Positions 32,306-42,723 are shown, counted from the stretch's first letter. The stretch: 64,000 nucleotides of DNA from Zobellia galactanivorans (GCF_000973105.1 NC_015844.1:3158501-3222500); one strand, 5' to 3'. The notes: a model not told the origin generated them from the sequence alone. A program made the numbers and translations.

Positions 32306-33055
32306 TTAGTGTTTGGGCACCGTATGAAAGGCTGCGGCAGCCGCACCTATAATACCGGCATGGTTCTGTAGCTCCGCAGGAATGACCGGAGTTTCTATGG
32401 TTATGCACTCCTTGAACTGGTCAAAATCTTTAGATGCGCCCCCACCGATAAGAATGGTGTCGGGAGCTACCAGCAATTCAACATATTTTAAGAACTTGTT
32501 GAAACGCTTTCCCCATTTTTTATAGGATAGTCCTTCTCGGTCTTTGGCGGATCCTGCGGCCCAAAGCTCTATTTTTTTGTATTTTTTATAAGGAATTTGT
32601 CCTAGTTCAAAATTAGGGATCAACCTGCCGTCTAAAAAAGCACCGCTACCAAGGCCGGTACCAATGGTGATCATAATGACCAAGCCTTGCATGCCTTTTC
32701 CTATACCGTAGTTCATACAGGCATAGCCTGCAATATCGGCATCGTTTACTACGGTAAAATCCAATCCGGTTTTTTCTTCGAAGAGTTTTTCAACATTGAC
32801 GTTCAACCAACTTTTATGAAGGTTTCCAGGGGATTTACAGATTCCTTTTTTGATTACGGTCGGAAAACCGCAACCTACTTTTCCTTTGTAATCGAAATGG
32901 GCTACGATTTGAGCGATAACGTTGGCCATGTCTTCGGGCTTGCGTCCGACAGGCGTAGGTATACGATGGCGTTCAGAAACCAATTTGCCGGTTTCTATGT
33001 TCACTAAGGCACCTTTTATGCCCGAACCACCTACATCTATACCAAGAACTTCCAT
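32306..33055 (-). CDS. ppgK: ROK-family polyphosphate glucokinase-like protein
   Basis: ATG 33055 gives 249 residues; the longer frame begins at TTG 33085. Glucose is phosphorylated with polyphosphate or ATP. Motifs are the phosphate-binding DVGGSGIKG (7-15), the PPGK-typical CGFPTVIKKGICKSPGNLHK, the catalytic Asp in VVNDADIAGYACM, ITIGTGLGSGAFLDG and PNFELGQIPYK, and LVAPDTILIGGGASKDF near the C-terminus. A 249-residue ROK with CGFPTVIKKG fits strictly or dual-specific polyphosphate glucokinases better than ATP glucokinases, which are longer. The donor cannot be settled from sequence. The gene is convergent with the upstream lipoprotein gene. Confidence 0.85.
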   Translation of the reverse strand: MEVLGIDVGGSGIKGALVNIETGKLVSERHRIPTPVGRKPEDMANVIAQIVAHFDYKGKVGCGFPTVIKKGICKSPGNLHKSWLNVNVEKLFEEKTGLDFTVVNDADIAGYACMNYGIGKGMQGLVIMITIGTGLGSGAFLDGRLIPNFELGQIPYKKYKKIELWAAGSAKDREGLSYKKWGKRFNKFLKYVELLVAPDTILIGGGASKDFDQFKECITIETPVIPAELQNHAGIIGAAAAAFHTVPKH

Positions 33056-33135
33056 TATTTGTTTTTTTAGATTATTTGGGGGCAAAGTAACAAAAAGTTT
33101 TGAGAGTAATCGAAGGATCGGGCCGTGTAACCGAT

Positions 33136-34614
33136 TTATTCGGAAGCATTGTACAGTCCGGTATCGCCTTTGTTCAAAAGCGGCATCAATTCTTTTACGG
33201 TATTGGGCTTTTTATCGGCTATATTTTTGTTCTCTATGGCATTGCCCTTGTGATGGTCATATAGTTCAATGACAGGTTGGTCCTTTCTAAAATACTTGGT
33301 CAGCCTATAATCTTTGGTACGCATCGAAATCCCGTTTCTGAAATAGCTGTAGGCTACCTCTTCGGTATCGGGAATATTATATTTTATGTGCTTTTCAAAA
33401 CTTTCGCCATCGGTCGGTTTTATTTGGTCGATACCGCACATATCCAAAAGGGTAGGGTAAATGTCCACACTTTCGACAATGGCACGTACTTTTTTCGCTT
33501 TGTGTTGAGGTAGGGGGGAGTTAATGATGAGCGTGCTCTTCAGGGCGTTTTCAAAAAGCGTGTGTTTGCCCCAAACCCGCTGGTCTCCCAAATGCCAACC
33601 GTGGTCGCCCCAGATAACGATAATGGTATTTTTGTCGAGTTCCAGGGCTTTCAATTCTTGATAGAGTTTGCCGATTTGGGCATCGATGTAGCTGATAGAA
33701 GCTAGGTAGCCGTGTCTCAGTTTTCGGGCATAGGCATCCGATACCTGTGTATCGAGGCCTGCCTTTTCTTCGCCAAGGGCGTATTGGTTGAACTCGCCAC
33801 TGCCATGCAGGCTTTTTAAGTTGACGTTTTCAGGGATATCCGGATTTGGGGATAAGGGAATTTTATTTTCATCATAAAGGTCCCAATATTTTTTGGGGGC
33901 ATTAAAAGGAAGGTGGGGCTTGAAAAAACCTACGCCCATAAAAAAGGGTTGGCCCTTCTTTTTTAATTCCTTCAATTTTGAAATGGCAAGATCGGCCGTT
34001 AGACCATCGGGATAGCCCTGGTCATCGGTTTCACCGGCTTCGTAAGGCTTTACCTGTTTTTTTAGGCTTTGCCTGTTCTCTCCGTTCGCATAGGCAAAAA
34101 AGGAATTCCAGCCGGTTTTCCATTTGCCCGGGTTAAAAAGAAGTTCGCTCCAGCTATGGGGAAGTTCCCTCTGCTCTGAGGGTTGCGCTTCGTAGCCGTA
34201 AACGAGTCCGTCTGCCGAATGGCTGATCTTCCCGATTCCTACGGTATGGTATCCGTCTTGTTTGAATCTATGGATAAAAGTTTCCGGAGTCTCTTTTTCA
34301 GGTTGTCCTGAAATTTCCTCAACAATGGAATTATTCGATAGGTGGATGGGTTTTGAAGGGCGCATACCCGTAAGTATAGCGTGCCTTGATGCGCCACAGG
34401 TAGGTACTTGAACATAGTGATTGGTAAATAGGGCCCCGGTTTTGGCCAAGGCATCTATATGGGGCGATTTTACATAGTGTTTTCCGTAGGCACCCAGTTC
34501 GGTGCGGAGGTCATCTACGCAGATGAACAATACATTGGGTCTGTCTTGGGTTTGGGCCGATAGGTGGTTGGAAAGGCCCAATACGAGATACAGGGCGGTA
34601 AAATATCTGAACAT
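33136..34614 (-). CDS. Secreted sulfatase (iduronate-2-sulfatase-like, family S1_7 type)
   Basis: The 492-residue protein has a signal peptide (MFRYFTALYLVLGLSNHLSA) and a type I sulfatase domain. The catalytic Cys73 sits in CGASR, converted to formylglycine by the maturation enzyme. Metal ligands are expected in FICVDDLRTELGAYG and in VIWGDHGWHLGDQ. The C-terminal subdomain contains IVESVDIYPTLLDMCGID. The region KTGALFTNHYVQVPTCGAS is of the iduronate-2-sulfatase-like group used on algal or animal sulfated glycans. Residues in the active-site loop fit the canonical C-x-A/P-S-R motif. No glycoside hydrolase or SusCD pair is adjacent, so it is an orphan. The specificity subfamily is a guess. 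Confidence 0.9.
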   Translation of the reverse strand: MFRYFTALYLVLGLSNHLSAQTQDRPNVLFICVDDLRTELGAYGKHYVKSPHIDALAKTGALFTNHYVQVPTCGASRHAILTGMRPSKPIHLSNNSIVEEISGQPEKETPETFIHRFKQDGYHTVGIGKISHSADGLVYGYEAQPSEQRELPHSWSELLFNPGKWKTGWNSFFAYANGENRQSLKKQVKPYEAGETDDQGYPDGLTADLAISKLKELKKKGQPFFMGVGFFKPHLPFNAPKKYWDLYDENKIPLSPNPDIPENVNLKSLHGSGEFNQYALGEEKAGLDTQVSDAYARKLRHGYLASISYIDAQIGKLYQELKALELDKNTIIVIWGDHGWHLGDQRVWGKHTLFENALKSTLIINSPLPQHKAKKVRAIVESVDIYPTLLDMCGIDQIKPTDGESFEKHIKYNIPDTEEVAYSYFRNGISMRTKDYRLTKYFRKDQPVIELYDHHKGNAIENKNIADKKPNTVKELMPLLNKGDTGLYNASE

Positions 34615-34653
34615 TAGAACGGGTTTGGTGAATGCGAACTAAAGATACAGATT

Positions 34654-35469
34654 TTAGGCAAGCTCACCGTTCTGGTGCAGAATATCAAAGATCAATTGGT
34701 CTACCTCACTCAATTGATGTTTGTCCTCATAGCTTAGCCAAGCTATTTGGTTGGTTTTTGGGTCGGTATAAGGTTCGCCTTTGTATTGGGCGGTATAGCA
34801 GGTCATTCGCGATAAAATACCCGGTTTCTTGCCTTTGGCTTGGGCTTCGAAGATTCCAACGAATTGCATAGAGGGCATGTCAATTTCTATATTGAGGATG
34901 CGCTTGGTGTTCTTGGCTAGGGTTAGGGCGTCGGTCTCGCCTATGGTGCGTATTCCTTTGGGAATAAAATAAAAGTCCTCGTCCGCCTTTTTTAAGCAAA
35001 GTATCTGTCCGTCTTCAATATGTATCCACCCCAGATGGTCTATTATATTTTCGGAAGGCTCAACATAATAGTCGATGGAGTTCAGGGAGTGGTTGGGGTC
35101 TATGGTATCGAGAATTTTGTCGATGAGTTTTCCGGGAGCGGTGAGGGTGCCCAACTTTTTGTTACGGCCCAAGGCACTCGAAATGGTTTCGTCCCTATTG
35201 CCGAATTTATAGCCGTTCTCATTCGTCCAAAGAAGGTTCAGAACATGTTGCATCATAACATTGCCCAGTTGGTCAATGGAAATGGCAATTTTCAATAAGT
35301 ATTCGCCAATGCCTTTTGCCCCTCGGGTGAACAGGCTGTGAAATATACCGTATATAAAGCCGATCGGACCGGTAATGAAAAGTAAAATAATGGAAATCAG
35401 GAAGAGCAGTGCCCCGATAAAAGGGTTCGTTGGCTTATCGGGTCTGTAGGTTTGCTTTTTTAAAATCAT
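34654..35469 (-). CDS. Membrane protein fused to a degenerate Nudix domain
   Basis: The 271-residue protein has an N-terminal hydrophobic hairpin (about residues 17-43, ALLFLISIILLFITGPIGFI), a linker with helices (about 50-140) and a C-terminal Nudix-fold domain (about 145-265). The Nudix box G172-x5-E178-x7-REUxEE is degenerate: the sequence at 186-191 is KNTKRI, so the essential glutamates are lost. Catalysis of nucleoside-diphosphate hydrolysis is therefore unlikely, and a ligand-sensing or scaffolding role is more plausible. The surrounding motifs WIHIEDGQILCLKK and FYFIPKGIRTIGE keep the fold. The gene lies downstream of the EEP gene on the same strand, 93 bases away, and convergent to none. 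Confidence 0.75.
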   Translation of the reverse strand: MILKKQTYRPDKPTNPFIGALLFLISIILLFITGPIGFIYGIFHSLFTRGAKGIGEYLLKIAISIDQLGNVMMQHVLNLLWTNENGYKFGNRDETISSALGRNKKLGTLTAPGKLIDKILDTIDPNHSLNSIDYYVEPSENIIDHLGWIHIEDGQILCLKKADEDFYFIPKGIRTIGETDALTLAKNTKRILNIEIDMPSMQFVGIFEAQAKGKKPGILSRMTCYTAQYKGEPYTDPKTNQIAWLSYEDKHQLSEVDQLIFDILHQNGELA

Positions 35470-35562
35470 GATGTAGGCTTGTGGCCGCCAAAACGGCTAA
35501 TCTTTAATTCGGTTTTAAATATACCGGTTTCGGTGGATTACAGCATGTTTTATAAGCGGTTC

Positions 35563-36648
35563 TCAGTAGTTAAGTCTTAATTTTAAGGGAAGGTGGTCGG
35601 AACAGCCCTTGGGTACATAGTTGGGCTTTTTGGATTTGTATTGAAAGGATCTAGGCCTCCCACTAGACGTTGCCAAAGTACGGTCGTCGATGATATCGAA
35701 GGTGTCTATGTCAGCGCTAATTCCATTGCCTGACAAGAATCCGCGGCTTACTACGAGCTGGTCTAACATTTGATAGCGGTTGGCGAACACCGTGCCGTCG
35801 AACAATCCGCTTAAAAAATAAGTACCCGTATTTCCCGATGACGATTTGTTGAGGAGGGTAGTGCTGAGGTTGTACAAAAAAGTCTCCCTACTCCGATACT
35901 GATAGGTGTGTACAAATTTGTCAAAATCATTGGTGGCCCCCTTTACCTTGTCGAGGTCCCTAGAAGCTTTTAAATGCTGTACCACACTACGGTCAAAAGG
36001 TTCGTCGTTAAAATCGCCCACTACGAGCACCTTTCCTTCCCATTTGGCTTGAACGGCGGCCAGGTCGTTGTTGGCCTGGAGCGTTTCATAGGTCGTTGAA
36101 TCTACCTTGGTATGGGCTTCCACCAAAAAAGCGATATGCTCGGCCACGGCAATACGTAAGGGTTCCGAATGATATTGTCCCCTACTTCGCGAAGGCCAGT
36201 GAGAGGCAATGACCACAAATTCTTCGTTTGTGGCATTGATTTTAAAGACCACTTCAAAAATATCACGGGTACGGTACCTCAGGTGAACGAGATGTGAGGT
36301 TCTTGAGACTACCGTAAGTTTATCTGGGTTATAGGCCATGGCCACATCAATGCCTCTGAGGTCACTTGTTCCCGAGGCATCGAATACCACTTTGAGGTGG
36401 TTCATGCCGGCTTCGTCGAGCAAACTTTGTAGTAGGGTATCCTTTTCTATTTCGCAAACGGTCAACAGGTCGATCTGTTCATTGGGCCAGATGAGATTTA
36501 ATCCTTCGGCCAGGCGCTCTTTTTTGATGTCGAAGACAGCATCGGTCCAACCTTCTGCAGGCGTAAAACTAAAATCGTTCGAAATCGGGTCGTCATCGGT
36601 ATCGAAAAAGTTCTGAAGGTTCCACCAGGCGAAATTGATATGGGGCAT
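35563..36648 (-). CDS. Endonuclease/exonuclease/phosphatase (EEP) family protein
   Basis: The 361-residue protein has the EEP fold. The catalytic signature VVGDFNDEPFDRSVVQ (about 220-235), the opening FAWWNLQNFFDT, the motif VIASHWPSRSRGQYHSEPLR (about 146-165) and the closing CSDHLPLKLRL with the catalytic His are present in the right order. No signal peptide is seen, so it probably acts in the cytosol on nucleic acid or a phosphodiester. The closest label is endonuclease/exonuclease/phosphatase, with the substrate unknown. It starts at ATG 36648 and ends close to the membrane-Nudix gene. Confidence 0.88.
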   Translation of the reverse strand: MPHINFAWWNLQNFFDTDDDPISNDFSFTPAEGWTDAVFDIKKERLAEGLNLIWPNEQIDLLTVCEIEKDTLLQSLLDEAGMNHLKVVFDASGTSDLRGIDVAMAYNPDKLTVVSRTSHLVHLRYRTRDIFEVVFKINATNEEFVVIASHWPSRSRGQYHSEPLRIAVAEHIAFLVEAHTKVDSTTYETLQANNDLAAVQAKWEGKVLVVGDFNDEPFDRSVVQHLKASRDLDKVKGATNDFDKFVHTYQYRSRETFLYNLSTTLLNKSSSGNTGTYFLSGLFDGTVFANRYQMLDQLVVSRGFLSGNGISADIDTFDIIDDRTLATSSGRPRSFQYKSKKPNYVPKGCSDHLPLKLRLNY

Positions 36649-36806
36649 AACATTTAGGTTTTAGAAAGTAAATTAGCAAATGGCCATGCCCCGCACCCTA
36701 AGGATGCCAAAAGCAGACTTCTTTCCTAAAGTTATGAAAACAGGGGGCCTCGTACCCTGTAGTTTTGTAAGGATATGGTGATTTTATGTGTAGTTGGTAG
36801 ACGGGG

Positions 36807-37490
36807 CTATACGGCTCGCTGTACGACCTCGAAGATTTTATTCCCGTCGCACTTCAGGGTTTTGGACGGATATTTTAGAATTAGGGCATAATCGTGCGTG
36901 GCCATCAAAATGGAACGGCCCGATTTATGGATTTCCTGCAATACTTTCATGACCTCTACGCTGGTCTGTGGATCTAGGTTTCCGGTAGGTTCGTCGGCCA
37001 AGATAAGCTCGGGATCGTTTAATAGGGCCCTGGCGATGGCCACACGTTGTTGCTCCCCGCCCGACAGCTGGTGGGGAAACTTGAAGCCTTTGGTCTTCAT
37101 ACCTACTTTGTTGAGTACCTCCTCGATCTTTTGGTTCATTTTATGGGAGTCTTTCCAGCCTGTGGCCTTGAGTACAAAATGAAGGTTTTTGTTGATATTC
37201 CTATCGGGCAACAGTTTAAAGTCTTGAAAGACGATGCCTATCTTGCGCCGCAGGTACGGAATTTCTTTTTCGCGCAATTTGGTGAGGTCGAAACCAACGA
37301 TGCTTCCAGTGCCTTGTTTCAGGGGAAGGTCACCGTAGAGGGTCTTCATAAAGCTGCTTTTTCCGCTTCCTGTCTTTCCTATCAAATAAACGAATTCGCC
37401 CTTTCTTACATCAAGGGTCACTTCGTTCAGTACAAGACTGTCCTTTTGAAAAATAGCTGCATCCTTAAGCTCTAAAATCGTTTCTGACAT
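36807..37490 (-). CDS. ftsE: FtsE-like ABC transporter ATPase
   Basis: The 227-residue ATPase has Walker [11 protein letters not shown], the Q-loop [11 protein letters not shown], the ABC signature [16 protein letters not shown], Walker [14 protein letters not shown] and the H-loop TH in [26 protein letters not shown] and the compact size are characteristic of FtsE, which with FtsX recruits peptidoglycan hydrolases during division. ftsX is not beside it here, which is common in Bacteroidota. The other possibility is a MacB/LolD-type ATPase, but the KLLPDRNIN motif speaks for FtsE. Confidence 0.85.
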   Translation of the reverse strand: MSETILELKDAAIFQKDSLVLNEVTLDVRKGEFVYLIGKTGSGKSSFMKTLYGDLPLKQGTGSIVGFDLTKLREKEIPYLRRKIGIVFQDFKLLPDRNINKNLHFVLKATGWKDSHKMNQKIEEVLNKVGMKTKGFKFPHQLSGGEQQRVAIARALLNDPELILADEPTGNLDPQTSVEVMKVLQEIHKSGRSILMATHDYALILKYPSKTLKCDGNKIFEVVQRAV

Positions 37491-37787
37491 ATGTAGGGGT
37501 ACCGGTTTTTAAGTTTAATTTTGTTAATCAATCGTTAAAGGGTCTTATCGTGCCTTTCAAATCTCGAACTTTGATTTTTTAACGTTGATATAAAAGTAAT
37601 AAGTTAATCACGAACCTATGTCAGTCGTTGCCAAAATCTTTTTCTTTGGTCTGTTTTTTGATGTGGCTTTAGATCAATTGATGGGGTATGCTTAAATCAG
37701 GGGAAAACAGAAGCATCGCATACTTAGATGCAATATTCAACGTTATTAATTTAATTAACGGTAATACATATTTCTAGTTAGAACACT

Positions 37788-40700
37788 ATGCTAAAAAAAA
37801 TCACCGCTTTTATCCCTGCTTTTCTGGGAATGGTTTCTATGGGAGTCGCCCAAGAAACTAAAATTTACACTCACGATCAAAAAGAATATCAAGATGCCCT
37901 GGCGCTCTACAACAATGAGCAATACCAAGCGGCACAATCTATCTTTGCAAAGGTCAAGGAAAATACCGATAACCTAGAGACCAAGGCTAACAGTGCCTAT
38001 TATGAGGCCAATGCGGCGGTGCGTTTGAACCAGCTCGGGGCCGATAGGTTGATGGAAGATTTCGTGGCCAATTATCCTACCTCCACAAAAAGGAACTCTG
38101 CTTATGTGGATGTGGCCGAGTATTATTTTGAAACTGGAAAATATCCGTATGCCCTGAAATGGTACAATAAGGTCGATCAAGGGGCGCTGTCCCGAAAAGA
38201 GATGGACAAGTTCAATTTCAATTATGGGTATTCCCTTTTTTCCTCCGGAAAACAAAAACAGGCTGAAAGCTATCTTCAGAAAGTTGAAAATTCACCCGTC
38301 TACGGATCTCAGGCCAAGTATTACATGGGGTATATAGCCTATCAGCAAGATGATTACGATACGGCCAACCAACGTTTTGACCAGATTCAAGATCCTGAAA
38401 TTCTTGAGGAAAAGATGGATTATTATCAGGCCGATATGAACTTTAAGCTGGGCAAGTTCGATCAGGCCATTGCTTTGGCAAAGAAACAAATGGCCAAGGG
38501 CGACCGTAAGGAAAAATCGGAACTCAGCAAGATCATAGGGGAGAGTTATTTTAATTTAAAGGACTATGCCAGTGCAGTCCCCTACCTTGAGGATTACAAA
38601 GGAAAAAAAGGAAAATGGAGCAATACCGATTACTACCTTTTGGGATATTCATACTACAAGCAGGGCGACTATGCCAATGCGGTACAACAGTTCAATAAAA
38701 TCATAGGGGGTACCAACAGTGTTTCCCAAAACGCCTACTACCACTTGGCGGAGTGTTATTTAAAATTAGATAAAAAACAGGAAGCCCTCAATGCGTTTAG
38801 AAACGCTTCCCAAATGGATTTCTCGCAAGAGATCCAAAAGGATGCCTATTTGAACTATGCCCGTTTGAGTTATGAAGTGGGAAATGCCTATGAGCCCGTT
38901 CCCCAAGTTATTACCGATTATTTGGATAAATATCCCGACAGTGCCCACAGGGAAGAGATGCAAGAGCTTTTGGTAGACTCGTATATTACTTCCAAGAACT
39001 TTGCGGGGGCGATGGAGCTGCTTGAGAAAAATAAAAACTACGCCAGCAAGGCTACCTATCAAAAAGTAGCGTATTACCGTGGTATAGAATTGTTCATGAA
39101 CGGTGATTACCAAGCTGCGGCCGAGAACTTAGGAAAATCATTGGCGAGTGCCGAAGACAATCTTTTTAGGGCCAAGGCCAATTATTGGAAAGCCGAGGCG
39201 GAGTATGCCCTCAATAACTATGGCGATGCCTTGGTAGACTATATCCAATTTCAACAAAATCCGGCGGCGAAATCGACCGAAGAATATAAGGAGCTCGATT
39301 ATAATTTGGCATACACCTACTTCAAGTTGAAGGATTATGGTAATGCCATATCGTACTTCGGTAATTTTACGAGTACGGGATCCAAGGATACACAGAAACT
39401 ATATGATGGTTACTTGCGTTTAGGCGATAGTTATTTCGTAACGAGTAAATATTGGCCGGCCATTGAAACCTACAACAAGGCCCTTTCCCTATCCGGACCG
39501 GAAAAAGATTATGCTGCGTACCAAAAAGGGATCAGCTATGGTTTTGTAGATCGACGCGATACCAAGATCGAAGAGTTGCGAAGGTTTGTTTCGGCCTATC
39601 CGAAATCAAGCTTGAAGGATGATGCCCTCTTTGAGTTGGCCAATACCTTGATCTCTACGGGGCAGGAACAGCAGGGACTTCAGACCTACCAACGTTTGAT
39701 CAACGAATACAAGGGGAGCTCGTTGGTGCCACAGGCCATGATGCGCCAAGGTTTGGTTCATTATAACGCCAACCGAAACGAACAGGCCTTGACCGAATTT
39801 AAGTCCGTTGTACATAACTTTCCCAATACCCAAGAAGCGATTCAGGCCGTGGCCACCGCTAAGTTGATCTATGTAGATTTAGGTCGGGTAGATGAGTATG
39901 GCGAATGGGTACAAAAACTCGATTTTGTTGAGGTGAGCGATAGTGAACTCGATAATGCCACTTTTGAGTCTGCCGATAAACAGAATATGGAAGGCAAAAA
40001 AGATGCGGCCATAAAAGGCTATGAAAGCTATATCAAACAATTCCCTAACGGTTTGCATTCGGTTAAGGCCAACTTTAATCTGGCCCAACTCTATTTTGCA
40101 AAGGGCGAAAAGGAGAAGGCATTACCTTACTACATTTTCGTTGCCGATAAATTGGGCAGTGAGTTTGCAGAGCAGTCCTTGACCAGGGTTTGTGAAATCT
40201 ATATCGGAAAACAAGACTATGCAACGGCATTGCCTTATCTACAGCGTTTGGAAAGCCAAGCCGACATTCAGCAGAACCGAACCTTTGCCCAGTCGAACCT
40301 TATGAAGGGCTACTACGAGCAAAAGGATTACGATAAAACTTTAGACTATGCGGAAAAGGTTTTGGCCACGCCGATCATCGATAACCGCATCAAAAGTGAT
40401 GCACAGATCATGATAGCGCGTTCGGCCATTGCCACGGGCGATGAGGGCAAGGCTGAACAGGCCTACGCCGATGTGTTGAAAATAGCCTCGGGGGCGACGG
40501 CGGCCGAAGCACTTTATTACGATGCCTATTTTAAGAGCAAGGCCCAAGATTATGAGAACTCGAACATATCCGTCCAGAAATTGGCGAAAGACTATTCGGG
40601 CTATAAGGAATGGGGTGGAAAAGGCTTGATTATTATGGCCAAGAACTTCTATGCCTTGGGAGATGCATATCAGGCGACCTATATTTTAGACAGCGTAATC

Positions 40701-40805
40701 GGCAACTTCGGCCAGTATGCTGAAATTGTGTCGGAGGCCAAAAGTGAATTATCGATCATCAAAGCCAAGGAGGCCAAGAGCAATTCATCAGTGAGAACCG
40801 ATTGA
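37788..40805 (+). CDS. Large exported TPR protein
   Basis: The 1005-residue protein has a signal peptide (KKITAFIPAFLGMVSMGVA) and about twenty tetratricopeptide-type repeats covering most of the length. Examples are EYQDALALYNNEQYQAAQSI, YKQGDYANAVQQFNKII, NEQALTEFKSVVHNFPNT and KQDYATALPYLQRLE. It resembles the CpoB/YbgF-type repeat proteins and is predicted to be periplasmic. The stop overlaps the next gene's possible TTG start, and that gene encodes an outer-membrane barrel; the order TPR protein then barrel recurs in Bacteroidota, suggesting a joint envelope function. The C-terminus is short and hydrophilic. No enzymatic domain is seen. Confidence 0.88.
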   Translation: MLKKITAFIPAFLGMVSMGVAQETKIYTHDQKEYQDALALYNNEQYQAAQSIFAKVKENTDNLETKANSAYYEANAAVRLNQLGADRLMEDFVANYPTSTKRNSAYVDVAEYYFETGKYPYALKWYNKVDQGALSRKEMDKFNFNYGYSLFSSGKQKQAESYLQKVENSPVYGSQAKYYMGYIAYQQDDYDTANQRFDQIQDPEILEEKMDYYQADMNFKLGKFDQAIALAKKQMAKGDRKEKSELSKIIGESYFNLKDYASAVPYLEDYKGKKGKWSNTDYYLLGYSYYKQGDYANAVQQFNKIIGGTNSVSQNAYYHLAECYLKLDKKQEALNAFRNASQMDFSQEIQKDAYLNYARLSYEVGNAYEPVPQVITDYLDKYPDSAHREEMQELLVDSYITSKNFAGAMELLEKNKNYASKATYQKVAYYRGIELFMNGDYQAAAENLGKSLASAEDNLFRAKANYWKAEAEYALNNYGDALVDYIQFQQNPAAKSTEEYKELDYNLAYTYFKLKDYGNAISYFGNFTSTGSKDTQKLYDGYLRLGDSYFVTSKYWPAIETYNKALSLSGPEKDYAAYQKGISYGFVDRRDTKIEELRRFVSAYPKSSLKDDALFELANTLISTGQEQQGLQTYQRLINEYKGSSLVPQAMMRQGLVHYNANRNEQALTEFKSVVHNFPNTQEAIQAVATAKLIYVDLGRVDEYGEWVQKLDFVEVSDSELDNATFESADKQNMEGKKDAAIKGYESYIKQFPNGLHSVKANFNLAQLYFAKGEKEKALPYYIFVADKLGSEFAEQSLTRVCEIYIGKQDYATALPYLQRLESQADIQQNRTFAQSNLMKGYYEQKDYDKTLDYAEKVLATPIIDNRIKSDAQIMIARSAIATGDEGKAEQAYADVLKIASGATAAEALYYDAYFKSKAQDYENSNISVQKLAKDYSGYKEWGGKGLIIMAKNFYALGDAYQATYILDSVIGNFGQYAEIVSEAKSELSIIKAKEAKSNSSVRTD

Positions 40806-40903
40806 AATTGAAAATAGATTTAACACGATTGAAAATTGAATTTGAACGGGGCCTTATAGAACCGGTTTCGTTTTACAGGTGTAAATTCAAAAAAGAACAC
40901 AGA

Positions 40904-42658
40904 ATGCACAAACATATAAAGCTTAGCCTTATTTTTCTTACCGGTGTCTTTCAATTTGCCATAGCGCAAGAAGAGGAAAAAGACGATATAGGTACTGAAA
41001 CCGTTACCGTTACCAAGGCCTATACGCCAACGATCAACGATGCCTTTAAAATCAAGACCATGCCCAATCTCAATGATTCCATCGTCTTGCAAAAGAAAAA
41101 GATAAACTATAGTATTTTTTCGGTTCCGGTGGCTTCGACCTTTACCCCGGCCAAGGGTAAGGCTTCTGCCGTAAAGAAAACCCCGCCGCCCGTATTGTAC
41201 AATTCATATGCTTCGGCCGGTGTGGGCAACCCTGCCAATTTAATGGGAAAGTTTTACACCAGTAGGACTATCGACCGCGAGTCTGGTTACACATTGGGCT
41301 TGGGGCATAATTCTTCCCGTGGCGATATTGATGGTGTGGCCCTAGACAATATTTATTCGAATACTGAATTGGATGCCAGTTATACCAAACGCGATAGCGA
41401 TTTTGATTGGGGCGTGAACATTGGGGCGCAGCATCAATTGTACAATTGGTACGGTATTCCCGATGCTACTTTTACCAAAGAAGAGGTAGAGGCCATCGAT
41501 GAACGTCAAAATTATTATATGGCCGAAGCATCGGGGCACATTAATGTCGAGGATTCGTACTTTGAAAATGCAAAACTAGAGTACCGAAGGTTTTGGGATG
41601 CCGTGAAATCCGGTGAAAACAGGGCCGTTCTCAAAACGGGCTTTTCATTTCCCGTGGCCGAGGAAAACCTAGGAATCAAAGCTAAGGTCGATTATGTGAG
41701 CGGTAGTTTCGAAAATTCCAGTCTTAATAATCCCGTCAATACGCCCGGAATAGATTACAGTAACCTCCAAGTAGGTATTAGCCCGAGCTTGGCATTGGCC
41801 AACGAGGATTTTTCCTTGAACCTAGGGGTGAACCTTGTGTATGGCCTTGATATGGAAAACAGCGATGGTAATTTTTATATCTATCCCGCGGTTACCGCAT
41901 CGTACAGATTGTTGGATGATATGGCCATATTGTATGGTGGGGTAGAGGGAGATTTGATGCAAAACTCCTATTTTGGTTTTGTGGAAGACAACCCCTACGT
42001 GTCGCCAAGTTTGACCATTGTTCCTACCGATAAGCAGTATGATGCCTATGTAGGTCTAAAAGGCCAGATTTTGCCTAATTTGAGCTATAACGCAAAACTG
42101 AGTTATACTACCGAAAACAGAAAGGCGCTCTATAAACTCAACCCTAGAAACGATGCAAGAACGGATGAAAAAGGATACTACTACAGTAACTCGTTCGAGG
42201 TGTTCTATGATGATGTCAAGACCATTGGGGCTTTTGGGGAATTGAATGTTGATGTGAACCGTAACTTTACCTTGGGGGTCAATGTAGAATACTTTAATTA
42301 TAACACCGAAACCGATAACCCCGCTTGGAACTTGCCCAATCTCACCAGTTCGCTGTTTATGGATTATCAAATCGGCGAAAAATGGTATGCAGGTGCAAAC
42401 TTGTTTTATGTAGGCGAAAGGGATGATGTCGCTACCATTGCTACGGCCAGTGGCAACCCTGCCGACTTTTTCGCGACCCCTATCACATTAGATGGATATT
42501 TTGATGCGAATTTTCACGTCGGATACCGATGGAACGACCAACTTTCCTTCTTCTTGAAGGTGGCGAATATTGCCAATAATAATTACCAGCGTTGGGCGAA
42601 CTATCCCGTTCAGGGATTGCAGGTTATGGGCGGATTGACCTATAAATTCGATTTGTAA
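40904..42658 (+). CDS. TonB-dependent-receptor-like outer-membrane beta barrel
   Basis: ATG 40904 (MHKHIKLSLIFLTGVFQFA) gives 584 residues with a signal peptide; a TTG frame extension of 34 codons is rejected. An N-terminal segment (GTETVTVTKAYTPTINDAFK) is followed by a proline-rich linker (TPAKGKASAVKKTPPPVLYN). A barrel follows, with alternating strands such as LNLGVNLVYGLDMENSDGNF, IYPAVTASYRLLDDMAILYG and FTLGVNVEYFNYNTETDN, closing with VMGGLTYKFDL. There is no plug domain, so it is a channel-like or scaffold barrel rather than a full receptor. It follows the TPR gene by 98 bases on the same strand and is probably cotranscribed. Confidence 0.8.
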   Translation: MHKHIKLSLIFLTGVFQFAIAQEEEKDDIGTETVTVTKAYTPTINDAFKIKTMPNLNDSIVLQKKKINYSIFSVPVASTFTPAKGKASAVKKTPPPVLYNSYASAGVGNPANLMGKFYTSRTIDRESGYTLGLGHNSSRGDIDGVALDNIYSNTELDASYTKRDSDFDWGVNIGAQHQLYNWYGIPDATFTKEEVEAIDERQNYYMAEASGHINVEDSYFENAKLEYRRFWDAVKSGENRAVLKTGFSFPVAEENLGIKAKVDYVSGSFENSSLNNPVNTPGIDYSNLQVGISPSLALANEDFSLNLGVNLVYGLDMENSDGNFYIYPAVTASYRLLDDMAILYGGVEGDLMQNSYFGFVEDNPYVSPSLTIVPTDKQYDAYVGLKGQILPNLSYNAKLSYTTENRKALYKLNPRNDARTDEKGYYYSNSFEVFYDDVKTIGAFGELNVDVNRNFTLGVNVEYFNYNTETDNPAWNLPNLTSSLFMDYQIGEKWYAGANLFYVGERDDVATIATASGNPADFFATPITLDGYFDANFHVGYRWNDQLSFFLKVANIANNNYQRWANYPVQGLQVMGGLTYKFDL

Positions 42659-42723
42659 TCCGTTTGTGAAATGGGGTAAAGTGTATTCGACCGATTTTTT
42701 TTAGGCTCTCGTCTATGGACCGC

